A stretch of DNA of 64,000 nucleotides, from positions 372,001 to 436,000 of the forward strand of contig NZ_RWIU01000003.1 in NCBI RefSeq assembly GCF_003944765.1, written 5' to 3'. Positions 41,468 through 51,100 of this stretch are shown here, in pieces (the stretch's first letter is position 1; the number at the start of each line of letters is the position of its first letter). The notes below the pieces were generated by a model that was not told the DNA's origin, ran no database searches, and worked only from the letters and a program-made list of their open reading frames with translations. The translations under genes were made by a program, and so were the position numbers. This DNA comes from Hymenobacter perfusus (GTDB lineage: Bacteria > Bacteroidota > Bacteroidia > Cytophagales > Hymenobacteraceae).

Positions 41468-43319
41468 GACCATTTCAGCCCCATCTGCTCCCGCTTTTCC
41501 TCAACCCGTCAAACTCCTCATCTGGGACCTGGATGATACGTTCTGGCGGGGCACGCTCTCGGAGGGTGCGGTGGAGGCGCTGGAAGAAAATCTGCAATTG
41601 GTGCGCGACACGGCCGCCCGGGGCATTGTGCACACCATCGTGAGCAAAAACGACTTCGCGCCGGCGGAGGCTAAATTGCAGGAGCTAGGCATCCGCGACC
41701 TGTTCGTGTTTCCGCAGATCAGCTGGCAGCCCAAAGGACCGATTATCAAACAGCTGCTGGAACAGATGCAGCTGCGTGCCCCCAACGCCCTGTTTCTCGA
41801 CGATAACCCCATCAACTTGGCCGAGGCCCAGTACTACAACCCCGGCCTGCAAACCGCCGACCCCCGGGAACTGCCCCAACTGGCCCCGCTGCTGCGCGCC
41901 AGCGGCAAGCCTGACCCCACGTTTTCGCGCCTGGAACAGTACCGCCTGCTGGAGCGTCAGCAGCAGGCCCGCACCCAGTACGACGACAACTTGGCCTTCC
42001 TGCGTGACGCCCAGGTGCGCGTGGAGCTGCGCGAGGGCAAAGACGCCGTGTGGCCCGACTTCAAACGCATCGAGGAGCTGATTAACCGCTCTAACCAGCT
42101 CAACTACACCAAGAAGCGCGTGGTGCTGCAGGAGCTGGAAGCCCGGCTGGAGGCCACGCGCCTGCGCTGGGGCACCGTGCGCGTGCGGGACCGATTCGGC
42201 GACTATGGCCTGGTGGGCGTGTACGCCCTGAATACCTTCACCAACGAGCTGGAACAGTTTACTTTCAGCTGCCGCATCCTGCACCTGGGCGTGGAGCAGT
42301 TCATCTACGCCCACCTCGACTTCCCGAAGTTACAGGTACAGGGCGACGTGGCTACCGAGCTTAATCAGACCGAAATTCCAGACTGGATTCAGCTGGAAAC
42401 TCCCGCCGAGGCCGCAACGAAAGCTGCTGCTGCACCCACAGACCCAACCAAGCGCCTGCGCATCCTGCTCAAGGGCGGCTGCGACCTGGGCCAGCTCACG
42501 CCCTACCTGCAAACGTACCAGGTGGAGGTAGTGGAGGATTTCAACTACGTGAACGACAACCAGGTGCCCGTGCACACCGAGCACACCGAGCTGCTGCGCC
42601 TGAGCCGCACGCTGCCGCCCGAGGAGCAGCAGCGCCTGGCCGCCCGCCTGCCGTTTCTGGATGCCGAAGCTTTCCGGCCCCGCCTCTGGCAGCCCGGCTA
42701 TGATGCGCTGGTGTACAGCCCGCTGATGGATTACACCCAGGACCTGTACCGGGAAAACGCCACCGGCCTTCTGATTCCCTTCGGCGGCTACCACGACCTG
42801 ACGCAGGCCGACCCCGCCGAGCAGGCCCAACACTACGCCCGGCGCAAATTCCGGGGCATGGATGAGGCCTTTCTACGCCGCTTTCGGCAGGAATACACCT
42901 ACGCCGGCCCGCTCACGCCCGCCCGATTCCAGGAAAACCTGGCGTGGCTGCGCCAGCAGCTACCGGCCACCGTGCCGCTCATCCTGCTCACCGGGGCCGA
43001 AGTCGAAGTGCCCGGCTCGGCGGAAGTAGGGGCCGTAGCGCGCCACCAGCAGATGAATGCGGCCCTACTCGATTTCGCCGCCCGCACCCCGAACGTGGCC
43101 GTGGTGGACGTGCGCGACATTGTGCGCACCCGCGCCGACGTGACCAACAATCTGCGCCACTATCAGCGCCCCCTCTATAAAGCCCTGGCCGATCAGCTGG
43201 CCGTCGAGCTGGCCCAGGGCGGAGCGTTGAAACGCTCCACTCTGGGCCAGGTACGTGCTGTGCTGCTGGATGCTCTGCCGAAGCCCGTGCGCAAAGTGTG
43301 GGACCGGCTCACGCAGTAG
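41463..43319 (+). CDS. HAD-IIIC/FkbH-like protein with C-terminal SGNH-like part
   Basis: A 618-residue protein. KLLIWDLDDTFWRGTLSEG is the FkbH-type HAD motif I (nucleophile DLDDT) and ALFLDDNPINLAEA the acidic motif; residues to about 320 end with RFGDYGLVGVYAL and SCRILHLGVEQFIYAHL, the FkbH GNAT-like tail. The remaining 280 residues (RLRILLKGGCDLGQLTPYLQ, later VVDVRDIV) look like an SGNH/GDSL-type domain. FkbH proteins load glyceryl or other acyl groups onto carriers in polyketide or glycan pathways. Its place beside pseB suggests glycan modification. The only in-frame ATG near the conserved start lies in a dispersed repeat. Confidence 0.83.
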   Translation: MTTISAPSAPAFPQPVKLLIWDLDDTFWRGTLSEGAVEALEENLQLVRDTAARGIVHTIVSKNDFAPAEAKLQELGIRDLFVFPQISWQPKGPIIKQLLEQMQLRAPNALFLDDNPINLAEAQYYNPGLQTADPRELPQLAPLLRASGKPDPTFSRLEQYRLLERQQQARTQYDDNLAFLRDAQVRVELREGKDAVWPDFKRIEELINRSNQLNYTKKRVVLQELEARLEATRLRWGTVRVRDRFGDYGLVGVYALNTFTNELEQFTFSCRILHLGVEQFIYAHLDFPKLQVQGDVATELNQTEIPDWIQLETPAEAATKAAAAPTDPTKRLRILLKGGCDLGQLTPYLQTYQVEVVEDFNYVNDNQVPVHTEHTELLRLSRTLPPEEQQRLAARLPFLDAEAFRPRLWQPGYDALVYSPLMDYTQDLYRENATGLLIPFGGYHDLTQADPAEQAQHYARRKFRGMDEAFLRRFRQEYTYAGPLTPARFQENLAWLRQQLPATVPLILLTGAEVEVPGSAEVGAVARHQQMNAALLDFAARTPNVAVVDVRDIVRTRADVTNNLRHYQRPLYKALADQLAVELAQGGALKRSTLGQVRAVLLDALPKPVRKVWDRLTQ

Positions 43320-43325
43320 CGCTTG

Positions 43326-43799
43326 TCAGGGTAGATCAGGTATGCTGGGGCCTTTACGGTAGTTATTGAGGTTGGTTGGTCGGGCGAATTTGAAGAGCAG
43401 TAACGCATCCGCTTGCTGGTCTTCCGCTGCCAGCCCGTCCCGGGTTTGCGTCACTAGTTTGTTGGGCACGCCCAGGTATTGACTGGTTGGTCGCCCGATC
43501 AACTGATAAGCATGGCCGTGGGTATGGAGCACAAAAACCGTAGTGCCCATATCCACCGACTTAACCTGACCACTGCCACCAGGAGCGTATTGCATGCTTC
43601 CCAATCGACTTTTAAAATCCTGCAGCTCCGCAGCTGTCAGCCAGTGGTGGCCGGAGTAGTTGTGCGCTTCTACCGATTCAATTGACCGCACATCCACAAA
43701 CTCCCGCAGGCGATGCTCCTGCAAATCCTGCTTTTGGGAGCCACAAGCTGTGGCAAGAATGCACAAGAGGAGCCTATAACAACCGGAGTAAAAACGCAT
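43326..43799 (-). CDS. Putative lipoprotein of unknown function
   Basis: A 157-residue protein with a lipoprotein signal (RLLLCILATACGSQ, lipobox LATAC with Cys at about residue 19). The mature part has alternating beta-like segments (TVFVLHTHGHAYQLIGRP) and no recognised domain. It converges on the FkbH-like gene, six bases from its stop. Confidence 0.65.
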   Translation of the reverse strand: MRFYSGCYRLLLCILATACGSQKQDLQEHRLREFVDVRSIESVEAHNYSGHHWLTAAELQDFKSRLGSMQYAPGGSGQVKSVDMGTTVFVLHTHGHAYQLIGRPTSQYLGVPNKLVTQTRDGLAAEDQQADALLLFKFARPTNLNNYRKGPSIPDLP

Positions 43800-43832
43800 G
43801 GCATCAGCACTAGTGGGTGAGCAATACCGAAG

Positions 43833-43902
43833 GAAGCTGTTTAGGAAGTCGTTCGACGGTTATGCTGAGCTTGTCGATGTTGCATACTTCCTAAACAGCT
43901 TC
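43833..43902. repeat. 17-bp inverted repeat around a TATGCTGAGC core
   Basis: GAAGCTGTTTAGGAAGT at 43833-43849 is exactly complementary to 43886-43902. The interior TATGCTGAGCTTGTCGA resembles the GTCATGCTGAGC family, as though one repeat had inserted into another. Confidence 0.75.
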
Positions 43903-43916
43903 ACTGATTGGTAAGT

Positions 43917-45233
43917 CTACTGCCGAATCAGCTCCACCAGTTGCTCCGTCAGGCTGCGGCGGGAGTAGCGGCGGCGGCCGGCGGCGGGCACTGGGATGGT
44001 GGGGTTCTGCTGCCAGGCCGTTACCAGCTCCTCCAGATACATGCGCATGGCGGCGCGGTCTTCGTACTCGAAGCTGCGGCCGGCCTGGCACTCTTCCAGC
44101 ACCTGGGCCGCGTCGGAACCGGCGGGGCCGATGCAGATGACCGGGCGACCGGCGGCCAGGTATTCGAATACTTTGCCCGGCAGGATGCCCCGGTTGTGGG
44201 CCACGTCGGGGATGCCCAGCAGCAGGACCGTGCACCGCTGCATGTACACCACGGCCTCATCGTGCGGCACAAACTCCACCAGCTCGGTGCGCGCCGTGAG
44301 GCCCGCCGCGGCCAGCTGCTGCTCCACTTCTTTGGCCACCCGCCCCACGAAACGCAGGCGCAGCGGCACCTGCGGGTGCCGGGCCGCGCAGGCCGCCATC
44401 TCCTCAAAAAACGGCTCCACGTGGTACTGCCCCGTGATGGTGCCCACATACGTGAGCAGCAGCTTATCGGCCGGGGCGGCCTCTATCTGCTGAAAATCCG
44501 ACTCATCGTAGCCGTTAGGTAATACCGCGAACTTGCCGGCGGGCAGCCCGGGAACTTTGCTCTGCAGCAGCCGGCCGGTATCGGCACTGGTGGTAATAAC
44601 CACGTCGGCGGCTTGCAACACTTGCCGCTCGTAGCGCGCATCGAGCCAACGGGCCACGGCGGTGCGCATCAGCGTCTGGGTGTAATAGATATCGGTCCAT
44701 GGGTCGCGCAGATCGGCCAGCCAGCGCCAGCCGTAGCGCCGCTTCAGCGCCAGCCCGATCAGCTGGGTAGAGTGGGGCGGGGAAGAAGTCAGCACCGCAT
44801 CAAACTGCTCGCCGGCGGCCACCAGAGCGGCCACCTGCCGCAGGGCGAAGCTGTTCCAGCCCCGGCGCGGGTCGGGCAGAAACAGGTTGCCGCGCACGAA
44901 GCGGGCCACTCGCTGGGCCACCGATACCCGGCCTTCGTTGGCAAATCCGCCGTGCGGAATAGGGCGGCTGGTGAGTTTCTGATAGGTGCCGAAAGGCTCC
45001 AGCGTGCCCGTGCGCAGCACCCGTACGCCCGGTGGTACGTCGGCTTCCAGGGAGGCATCCAGCACGGGGTAAGCGGCCTGGGCGGGGTCCACGGTGATGA
45101 CGGTAGGCTGCACACCCAGGGCCGGCAAGTGCTTCACCCACTTGAGGCAGCGCTGCACCCCGGCCCCACCTGAGGGCGGCCAGTAGTAGGTAATCACCAG
45201 CAAACGTAACGGGCGGGCAGCAGACTCGGGCAC
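43917..45233 (-). CDS. Glycosyltransferase family 4
   Basis: A 438-residue GT-B transferase starting from GTG 45233. LLVITYYWPPSGGAGVQRCLKWVKHL is the acceptor-side N-terminus; YVGTITGQYHVEPFFEEMA begins the C-terminal nucleotide-binding half, and PGKVFEYLAAGRPVICIGPAGSD carries the family E-x7-E site. The acceptor is unknown; the wording is that of Bacteroidota surface glycan transferases. It stands apart from the pse genes by about 2 kb. Confidence 0.9.
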   Translation of the reverse strand: MPESAARPLRLLVITYYWPPSGGAGVQRCLKWVKHLPALGVQPTVITVDPAQAAYPVLDASLEADVPPGVRVLRTGTLEPFGTYQKLTSRPIPHGGFANEGRVSVAQRVARFVRGNLFLPDPRRGWNSFALRQVAALVAAGEQFDAVLTSSPPHSTQLIGLALKRRYGWRWLADLRDPWTDIYYTQTLMRTAVARWLDARYERQVLQAADVVITTSADTGRLLQSKVPGLPAGKFAVLPNGYDESDFQQIEAAPADKLLLTYVGTITGQYHVEPFFEEMAACAARHPQVPLRLRFVGRVAKEVEQQLAAAGLTARTELVEFVPHDEAVVYMQRCTVLLLGIPDVAHNRGILPGKVFEYLAAGRPVICIGPAGSDAAQVLEECQAGRSFEYEDRAAMRMYLEELVTAWQQNPTIPVPAAGRRRYSRRSLTEQLVELIRQ

Positions 45234-45296
45234 GGCAGAAAAGGCATCAGTGAAGCCGCGAAGGTACGCACCCGTGGCCTTTCGGGGTTTTCTGGT

Positions 45297-45304
45297 TACT
45301 TTTG
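45297..45304 (+). promoter_or_regulatory. -7 box TACTTTTG upstream of the small ORF and ffh
   Basis: TACTTTTG fits TAnnTTTG and lies 35 bases before the ATG of the 58-codon ORF at 45340. No clear -33 TTG was found at standard distance. Confidence 0.5.
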
Positions 45305-45339
45305 GAGGCTGAACCCGGTTTCTTGTTTCCCGTCAGACT

Positions 45340-45516
45340 ATGGAATCTGTTGTACTTTCTACTTCGGCGGCGGCCACTGGTCCGGCACAGCAACCGGTCG
45401 TAAACAATTTGGCGGCGCTATTACCTCAACAGCTACAGGAGGCAACAGCTTTCTGGGTCGATGTGGATCGGCGGCTGCGGGGGTTGGAGGAAATCGTACT
45501 GCCAAAGACAGCCTAA
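45340..45516 (+). CDS. Small 58-residue ORF preceding ffh
   Basis: An ATG-started ORF directly behind a promoter box, 43 bases upstream of ffh. The peptide begins MESVVLSTSAAATGPAQQPV; the second half (LAALLPQQLQEATAFW, DVDRRLRGLEEIVLP) is amphipathic and helical, with no signal peptide. Codon use resembles that of neighbouring genes. I do not recognise it. It may be a small regulatory or leader product of the ffh transcript, or a chance ORF. Confidence 0.5.
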   Translation: MESVVLSTSAAATGPAQQPVVNNLAALLPQQLQEATAFWVDVDRRLRGLEEIVLPKTA

Positions 45517-45559
45517 CCGAAATCAGCGAAATCTGTACCATCTGCACCATCTGTGATTC

Positions 45560-46909
45560 ATGTTCGATAACCTCAGTACCAAGCTCGACCGCGCCTTTAA
45601 AACCCTCAAGGGCCAGGGCTCCATCACCGAAATCAACGTTGCGGCCACCGTCAAGGAAATCCGCCGGGCCCTGGTGGATGCCGACGTGAACTACAAGGTT
45701 GCCAAGGAAGTAACCGACAAAATAAAGGAGGAGGCCATGGGCCGCGACGTGCTCATCAGCGTGTCGCCGGGCCAGCTGATGACCAAAATCGTGTACGATG
45801 AGCTCACCGAGCTCATGGGCGGCGAAAAGCAGGACATCGTCATCAAAGGCGAGCCGGCCGTGATTCTGCTGTCGGGTCTGCAGGGTTCGGGTAAAACCAC
45901 CTTCGCCGGTAAGCTGGCCGCCTACCTCAAAAAGCAGAATCGCACGGTGCTGCTGGTGGCCTGCGACGTGTACCGCCCGGCCGCCATCAACCAGCTGAAA
46001 GTGCTGGGCGAACAGGTGGGCGTGGAAGTGTACTCGGAGGAGGAGAACAAGAACCCGGTGGACATTTCGCGCAATGCCATCGAGTACGCGAAGAAAAACA
46101 ACAAGAAAGTCGTCATCATCGACACCGCCGGCCGTTTGGCCGTGGACGAGCAGATGATGAGTGAGATTGAGGCCGTGAAACGCGCCATCAACCCGAGCGA
46201 AACGCTGTTCGTGGTGGACTCGATGACGGGCCAGGACGCCGTGAATACGGCCAAAACCTTCAACGACCGGCTGAACTTTGACGGCGTGGTACTCACCAAG
46301 CTCGACGGCGACTCGCGCGGCGGGGCGGCCCTCAGCATCCGGGCCGTGGTGGAGAAACCCATCAAGTTCATCTCCACGGGCGAGAAGATGGAGGCCCTGG
46401 ACATGTTCTACCCCGACCGGATGGCCCAGCGCATCCTGGGCATGGGCGACGTGATTTCCCTGGTTGAGCGCGCCCAGCAGCAGTTCGATGAGGAAGAAGC
46501 CAAGCGCATCAACCAGAAGATCCGCAAAAACCAGTTCAACTTCGATGACTTCCTCTCCCAGCTGGAGCAGATCAAGAAGATGGGCAACCTGAAGGACCTG
46601 GTGGGTATGATTCCCGGCATGGGCAAGGCCATGAAGGACGTGGAAATCGACGACGACGCGTTTAAGCCGATTGAGGCCATCATCAAAAGTATGACTGCCA
46701 AAGAGCGTGCCCAGCCCGAGCTGCTGAACGGCTCCCGCCGCCGCCGCCTCGCCAAGGGTTCCGGCACCGATATTCAGCAGGTGAACAACCTGATGAAGCA
46801 GTTCGAGGACATGCGCAAAGTGATGCGCACCATGAACAAAATGAGCCAGACCAAAGGCGGTATGCAGCAAATGGCCCGCATGATGGGCATGAAAGGTCCG
46901 CTCCGCTAA
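45560..46909 (+). CDS. ffh: Signal recognition particle protein Ffh
   Basis: A 449-residue SRP54-type GTPase. The N domain covers residues 1-90 (MFDNLSTKLDRAFKTLKGQG), the G domain has GLQGSGKTTFAGKLA (G1), DTAGRLAVDEQMM (G3) and TKLDGDSRGGAAL (G4 region), and the Met-rich M domain at the C-terminus (RRRRLAKGSGTDIQQVNNL, GGMQQMARMMG) binds SRP RNA and signal peptides. The SRP RNA gene is at 968-1056 in this window. Confidence 0.97.
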   Translation: MFDNLSTKLDRAFKTLKGQGSITEINVAATVKEIRRALVDADVNYKVAKEVTDKIKEEAMGRDVLISVSPGQLMTKIVYDELTELMGGEKQDIVIKGEPAVILLSGLQGSGKTTFAGKLAAYLKKQNRTVLLVACDVYRPAAINQLKVLGEQVGVEVYSEEENKNPVDISRNAIEYAKKNNKKVVIIDTAGRLAVDEQMMSEIEAVKRAINPSETLFVVDSMTGQDAVNTAKTFNDRLNFDGVVLTKLDGDSRGGAALSIRAVVEKPIKFISTGEKMEALDMFYPDRMAQRILGMGDVISLVERAQQQFDEEEAKRINQKIRKNQFNFDDFLSQLEQIKKMGNLKDLVGMIPGMGKAMKDVEIDDDAFKPIEAIIKSMTAKERAQPELLNGSRRRRLAKGSGTDIQQVNNLMKQFEDMRKVMRTMNKMSQTKGGMQQMARMMGMKGPLR

Positions 46910-46955
46910 CCCCCGAATGTAACCGGATTCGTTACACGGATTCGGTATGGGCCCC

Positions 46956-47001
46956 AACGCCAACGCGCCCGGTAGCTACAGCTGCCGGGCGCGTTGGCGT
47001 T
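46956..47001. terminator. Bidirectional terminator-like long hairpin after ffh
   Basis: Arms 46956-46976 and 46981-47001 (AACGCCAACGCGCCCGGTAGC) pair over 21 bp with one G-T pair, loop TACA. It sits between the convergent ffh and the hypothetical gene at 47024. Only a short T run follows. Confidence 0.8.
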
Positions 47002-47023
47002 TAGGGGAGGGATACACTCCTGC

Positions 47024-48073
47024 TTATAACGCTCCGGTTGGATAATGGCCAGCGTTGATGGCGGCTAACTGCGGAGCCGAGTACGGAGCGGTACGCACCT
47101 GAACATCGGTGTGAAAAGCGCGAAACAGCGCAAAAACGTAGCGCATCCGCTGCTGAATCCGGGTCCAGTCGTGGGCGGCGGTGCCAGCAGAGGCCGGCCC
47201 GGGTGCTACCGAGGAGCCGCCGACGGTTGCCAGCAGTACCAGGGCCGGCGTAGCGGCGGTCAGCGGTAGATGCACCTGTGAGGGTACGTCATGCGCCACT
47301 GCCAGGTGAGTATCACCAATAGTAAACTGTAGCAGCCGCTGCGTCACGCACCGGCGAATAATGAGCGGTATAGCTCCCTGAATGTACGGTTCCAGCCGGA
47401 CGTGCTCGTGCCACACGGCAAAGCAATTGCCCAGGTACGTTGCCTCCTGTTTCCGGGCCGTATCAGGCGTTTGGTGAGCCTGATAATAGTGGCTAAACGC
47501 TTGTTGCAACAGATTGTGAGTGGAGCCTGGCGCGGGCTGCAGCGTCTGTAGAAACGCCTCTATTTCCGTTGGTCCGGCCGGAGCATCGCGCTGGAGTAGC
47601 TCAATAAAGCGGGCCGACTGCAGCCCGATATCCTCAAGCACTGTGCGGTTGCCGGCCAGAATCAGCCGGGCCGATACCCGGCGGCTGCGTCGGATGATGA
47701 AGCGGCCCACAGCGGCCCCGCACACGGCTCCCAGCAGTGCGGCGGCGGGTTGCCATACCAACGGAAAATTCAGCAGCCAGCCGCACCCTAATCCCACCAG
47801 GCTCCCGACAATTCCGCCCACCACCGTGCCGTCGCGCCGGGCCTGGTCCAGGTCTTCCTGCCGGATCGTGACCCCGGCCTTGCGCGAGCCCCATACGGCC
47901 CAGGAATGAAAGTTTGCTCCGGCCTCTGGCCCCAAAACCTGTTCCAGTTCCTGAGCCAGTAAGTAGTGGCAACGTGTGATTTTCAGGTTGGCCAGCACCG
48001 GTTCCGGCTCCTGCAAAGCCGCCCGGATTTCCTGCGTCAGATAAGTGGGGGCGGAAGGACTGAGAGCGGACAT
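47024..48073 (-). CDS. Hypothetical protein with glycine-zipper membrane hairpin
   Basis: A 349-residue protein I do not recognise. Residues about 80-125 contain two hydrophobic segments with Gly spacing (GTVVGGIVGSLVGLGCGWLL and AAALLGAVCGAAVGRFIIR), like glycine-zipper membrane hairpins. The rest is soluble and Ala/Leu/Gln-rich without catalytic motifs. No signal peptide, so the hairpin would anchor it in the inner membrane. Codon use is like neighbouring genes. Confidence 0.7.
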   Translation of the reverse strand: MSALSPSAPTYLTQEIRAALQEPEPVLANLKITRCHYLLAQELEQVLGPEAGANFHSWAVWGSRKAGVTIRQEDLDQARRDGTVVGGIVGSLVGLGCGWLLNFPLVWQPAAALLGAVCGAAVGRFIIRRSRRVSARLILAGNRTVLEDIGLQSARFIELLQRDAPAGPTEIEAFLQTLQPAPGSTHNLLQQAFSHYYQAHQTPDTARKQEATYLGNCFAVWHEHVRLEPYIQGAIPLIIRRCVTQRLLQFTIGDTHLAVAHDVPSQVHLPLTAATPALVLLATVGGSSVAPGPASAGTAAHDWTRIQQRMRYVFALFRAFHTDVQVRTAPYSAPQLAAINAGHYPTGAL

Positions 48074-48141
48074 GTGCAGTGGAAAACGGATAGGCTCGCC
48101 AAGGTAGGAGGAACGGGTTAATGCAAGAATATTCCGCAGAC

Positions 48142-48179
48142 AAAAACGGCCACCGCTCCGGGAGCAGTGGCCGTTTTTA
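48142..48179 (-). terminator. Intrinsic terminator downstream of the adhesin gene
   Basis: AAAAACGGCCAC and GTGGCCGTTTTT pair around CGCTCCGGGAGCA. On the minus strand it follows the stop of the large T9SS protein by about 20 bases. Confidence 0.9.
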
Positions 48180-48197
48180 TCTGAAAGGTGAAAAATT

Positions 48198-51100
48198 TTA
48201 GTTCTTCACCATCGGCAGGTTGATGTTCACCGCCTGCCCGGTCACGCGCACGATGTATGAGCCCATCGGCAGCGCGGGCAGCAGCGGATGCTCCTGACCG
48301 CCGCCCAGCTGCGTCTGGTACACGCGGCGGCCCGCCAGATCCAGCACGTCAACCTGATAGGTGCCAGCGGGCAAAGCCTGCAGGTCCAGCGTGAAGCGGC
48401 CCTGGTGGGGGTTAGGGTACAGCGTAACCGAACCCTGCGCCCGCTCGAAGCGGAGGGTGCGCACCATGGAGTACGTGCCGGGACCGTCCAGATCTACCTG
48501 CCGCAAACGGTAGTAGAGGAGCTTGCTGGTCCGACGACCCGCCCCGGCATCGAGGAAGCGGTAGGTGGAGGCCACGGTGGTAGTGCCTTTGCCCTGCACA
48601 GTGCCTACCTTCTCGAAGTCAACCCCGTTGAGGCTGCGCTCTATTTCAAACCGGTCGTTGTTCAGCTCCTGGGCCGTGGTCCAGGTCAGAAGGGCATCCT
48701 GGCCGGCAGCTTTGGCCTCGAAGCTGGTCAGCGTAACGGGCAGGGGGCGGCTGATGGTGACGTCCTCGTTGGTGGAGGTAGAGGCCGAGTAGTTGCTGCC
48801 GCCGGCCGCGCCCAGGCTGCCATCGGTGGTGCCGGCGTAGTTGGCGCCGGGCGTTACCGTGGCGGGGGCAGTGGTACGGAACGGGTCGGCATACGTTACC
48901 GTGGCGTTGGCCTGGTACGCAAAGTTATCCTGGGCCGATGCCACCAGCGTGGCCCGGAACGTGAGGGTAAGGGTGGCCCCGCCCGGAATAGTGAGGTTGC
49001 CAAACTCGGCCTGGCTCACGTTGTTGTTGGGTAGCGTGGCTCCGGTTACCGGCGTAATGGTGCCGTTGGCGTCGCGCAGGGTAATAACCGGGGTGAAGCC
49101 GCCATCATAGCGGACAATGTTGTTGGCCAGCGCGGCCAGTACACTTACCCCGGTAGCCTGACCACCCGTGTTGGAAACCGTGATGGTGAACGTGGCCGGC
49201 TGTACGCTGCTACCCGCGCCGCCCGTGCGCTGCACGCTGGGAGTAGAAGTAGCCATGGCCACCGACAGCGAAGGCAGACAAGGCCCGGACCCGCCAATGA
49301 TGGTAGAGCCCGCATCGGTGACGTTGAGTACGGGAGCACCGTCGCCGCCACTGGTAGCCCCGAAGGCCGCCGTGCCGGTGCCGGTGTTACCCCGGGCGCC
49401 GCCGGTATTTACCTCGGTGCCCAGGCTGCTGTTGCTGAAGATAAAGCCGCCGCTGCCGCCGCCGCCGGGGCCGTAGTTGGTATTGGAACCGGTAATGGCG
49501 TTGCCGCCGCTACCGCCCGTGGCCGTGAGGGTGATATTGGGTACGCCGCCGGTGTTAGTGGCCAGCAGCACCACAGTGCCGCCCGCGCCGCCGCCGCCGC
49601 CGCCGTTGGTGTAGTTGGTGGTCAGACCAGCGGTAGGCGCGTTGCCGCCGTTGGCCCGCAGCTCGCCGCTACCGCTGAGGTAGCCGGTGCGCAGCACAAC
49701 CACGCCGCCGCCGTTGCCGCCGCTGCTGAGGGTGCCGGCTTCTTCCATAGAGCCGGCCCCGCCGCCGCCGCCCAGAAACCACCGGCCCAGGCTACCTGCG
49801 AAGTTCGCTCCGCCCGCCGCCCGGATGGTGCCGTCGGCCGAGCCGTTGTTACGGCCCCCGAGGCCACCGGCCGCGTCGTTGCTGCCGCCGCCGCCCCCGG
49901 CTCCGCCGGCGTTGGTGGTAGTAGCCAGCAGGTCGGCCGCGCCGCCGCCGGCGTTGCCGGGAGCTCCGCGCCCCACGCTGCCGCCGCGGTAGCCTTCCAC
50001 GCCCGTATCAACCACGGAGGTGCCATTGAATACGTAGCGTGGGGTACCGGCCCGGCCTTCCCCCTTCGAGCCATGCGCCCCGGCGGTGGTGGTGCCGGCC
50101 AGGTTGCGGAAGTCCGCATCGGCGTAGCCGGCGCTGCCGGTGTACTGGCGGGAGGCTCCGCCCCGGAATCCTTTGCCGCTCATGTCGAGGCGGCTGCCGG
50201 TGCCGGCAAACGTGGTTTGCCCGGCTACATCCAGCACCAGCAGGCCCCCGGCTTCGCCGTTCCAGGCCGTACCGGTTACGGTGCCAGTTACCGTCAGGGA
50301 TGAATACTGCGGCACCCGCACCACCTGGAAGCGTCGCTGCCCGGTGGGGTTGGAGGCATCGTTGTAATCAACCCGCTGGTACACCCGGCCCAGGGCCTTT
50401 GCCAGCGTGAGCGTACCCCCCGAAAGCGGTACCGAGTTCGTGGCAATGGCGTACTCGTAATAGCCGGCCGTGAACGTGTTGCCGCCCACGTTGCCGCTTG
50501 CGTTGCCACCGGCCGTACCGTTGCCGTAGGTATCGGCATTGTCGGTGTTGAGGTCAGCGCCCTGGGTTTGCAGAATCATCACCAGGTCGCCGGCACTGAT
50601 GGGCGTGGTGCCGCCCACGGCTGCGCCCAGCGTCAGGCTGGTGGCATTGGCGGCGGTGGTAGCCCCGCCCGGGAAATACGTGTTGGGCACCGTGCTGCCG
50701 GTGAGGGCGCCGGGGCCATCCTTGCCGGGCGTGGCGCAGGCCGTAGCAGCATTCGTAACGCCTTCTATCACGGTTGTGATGGTGGCCGTGTTGTTGGTCG
50801 TGACCGGATCGGGGGTGGGGGAGCTGACGCCGGTAGTGGCCGTGACGGAGCCCGAGGCGGGAGCCGTAAACCGAACGGTGTTGACTACCGGAGCCGCGCC
50901 GCTGGGCAGGCTGGCCGTGGTGGCAAACGTAACCAGACCGCTGGTACCATTGTAGCTACCGCTGGATACAGTCACGCCCGTCAGGCCGGTGGGCAGTTGC
51001 ACGGTGGGTACCACGTTAGTGGCCGTTTCGGTGCCCAGGTTACTGGTGTTAACGCTGTACGTAATCTGCGCGCCTGGGCTGGCCGAGGTGGGTCCGCTGA

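Noticed and set aside
45359..46963. 534-codon minus-strand ORF opposite ffh
   Set aside because: It is the antisense shadow of ffh; its composition (His, Val, Gly rich) is that of a reverse frame in GC-rich DNA.
49400..50150. Possible tandem repeat or CRISPR-like array
   Set aside because: The GCCGCCGCC runs encode the Gly-rich part of the adhesin; no regular repeat-spacer pattern is present.
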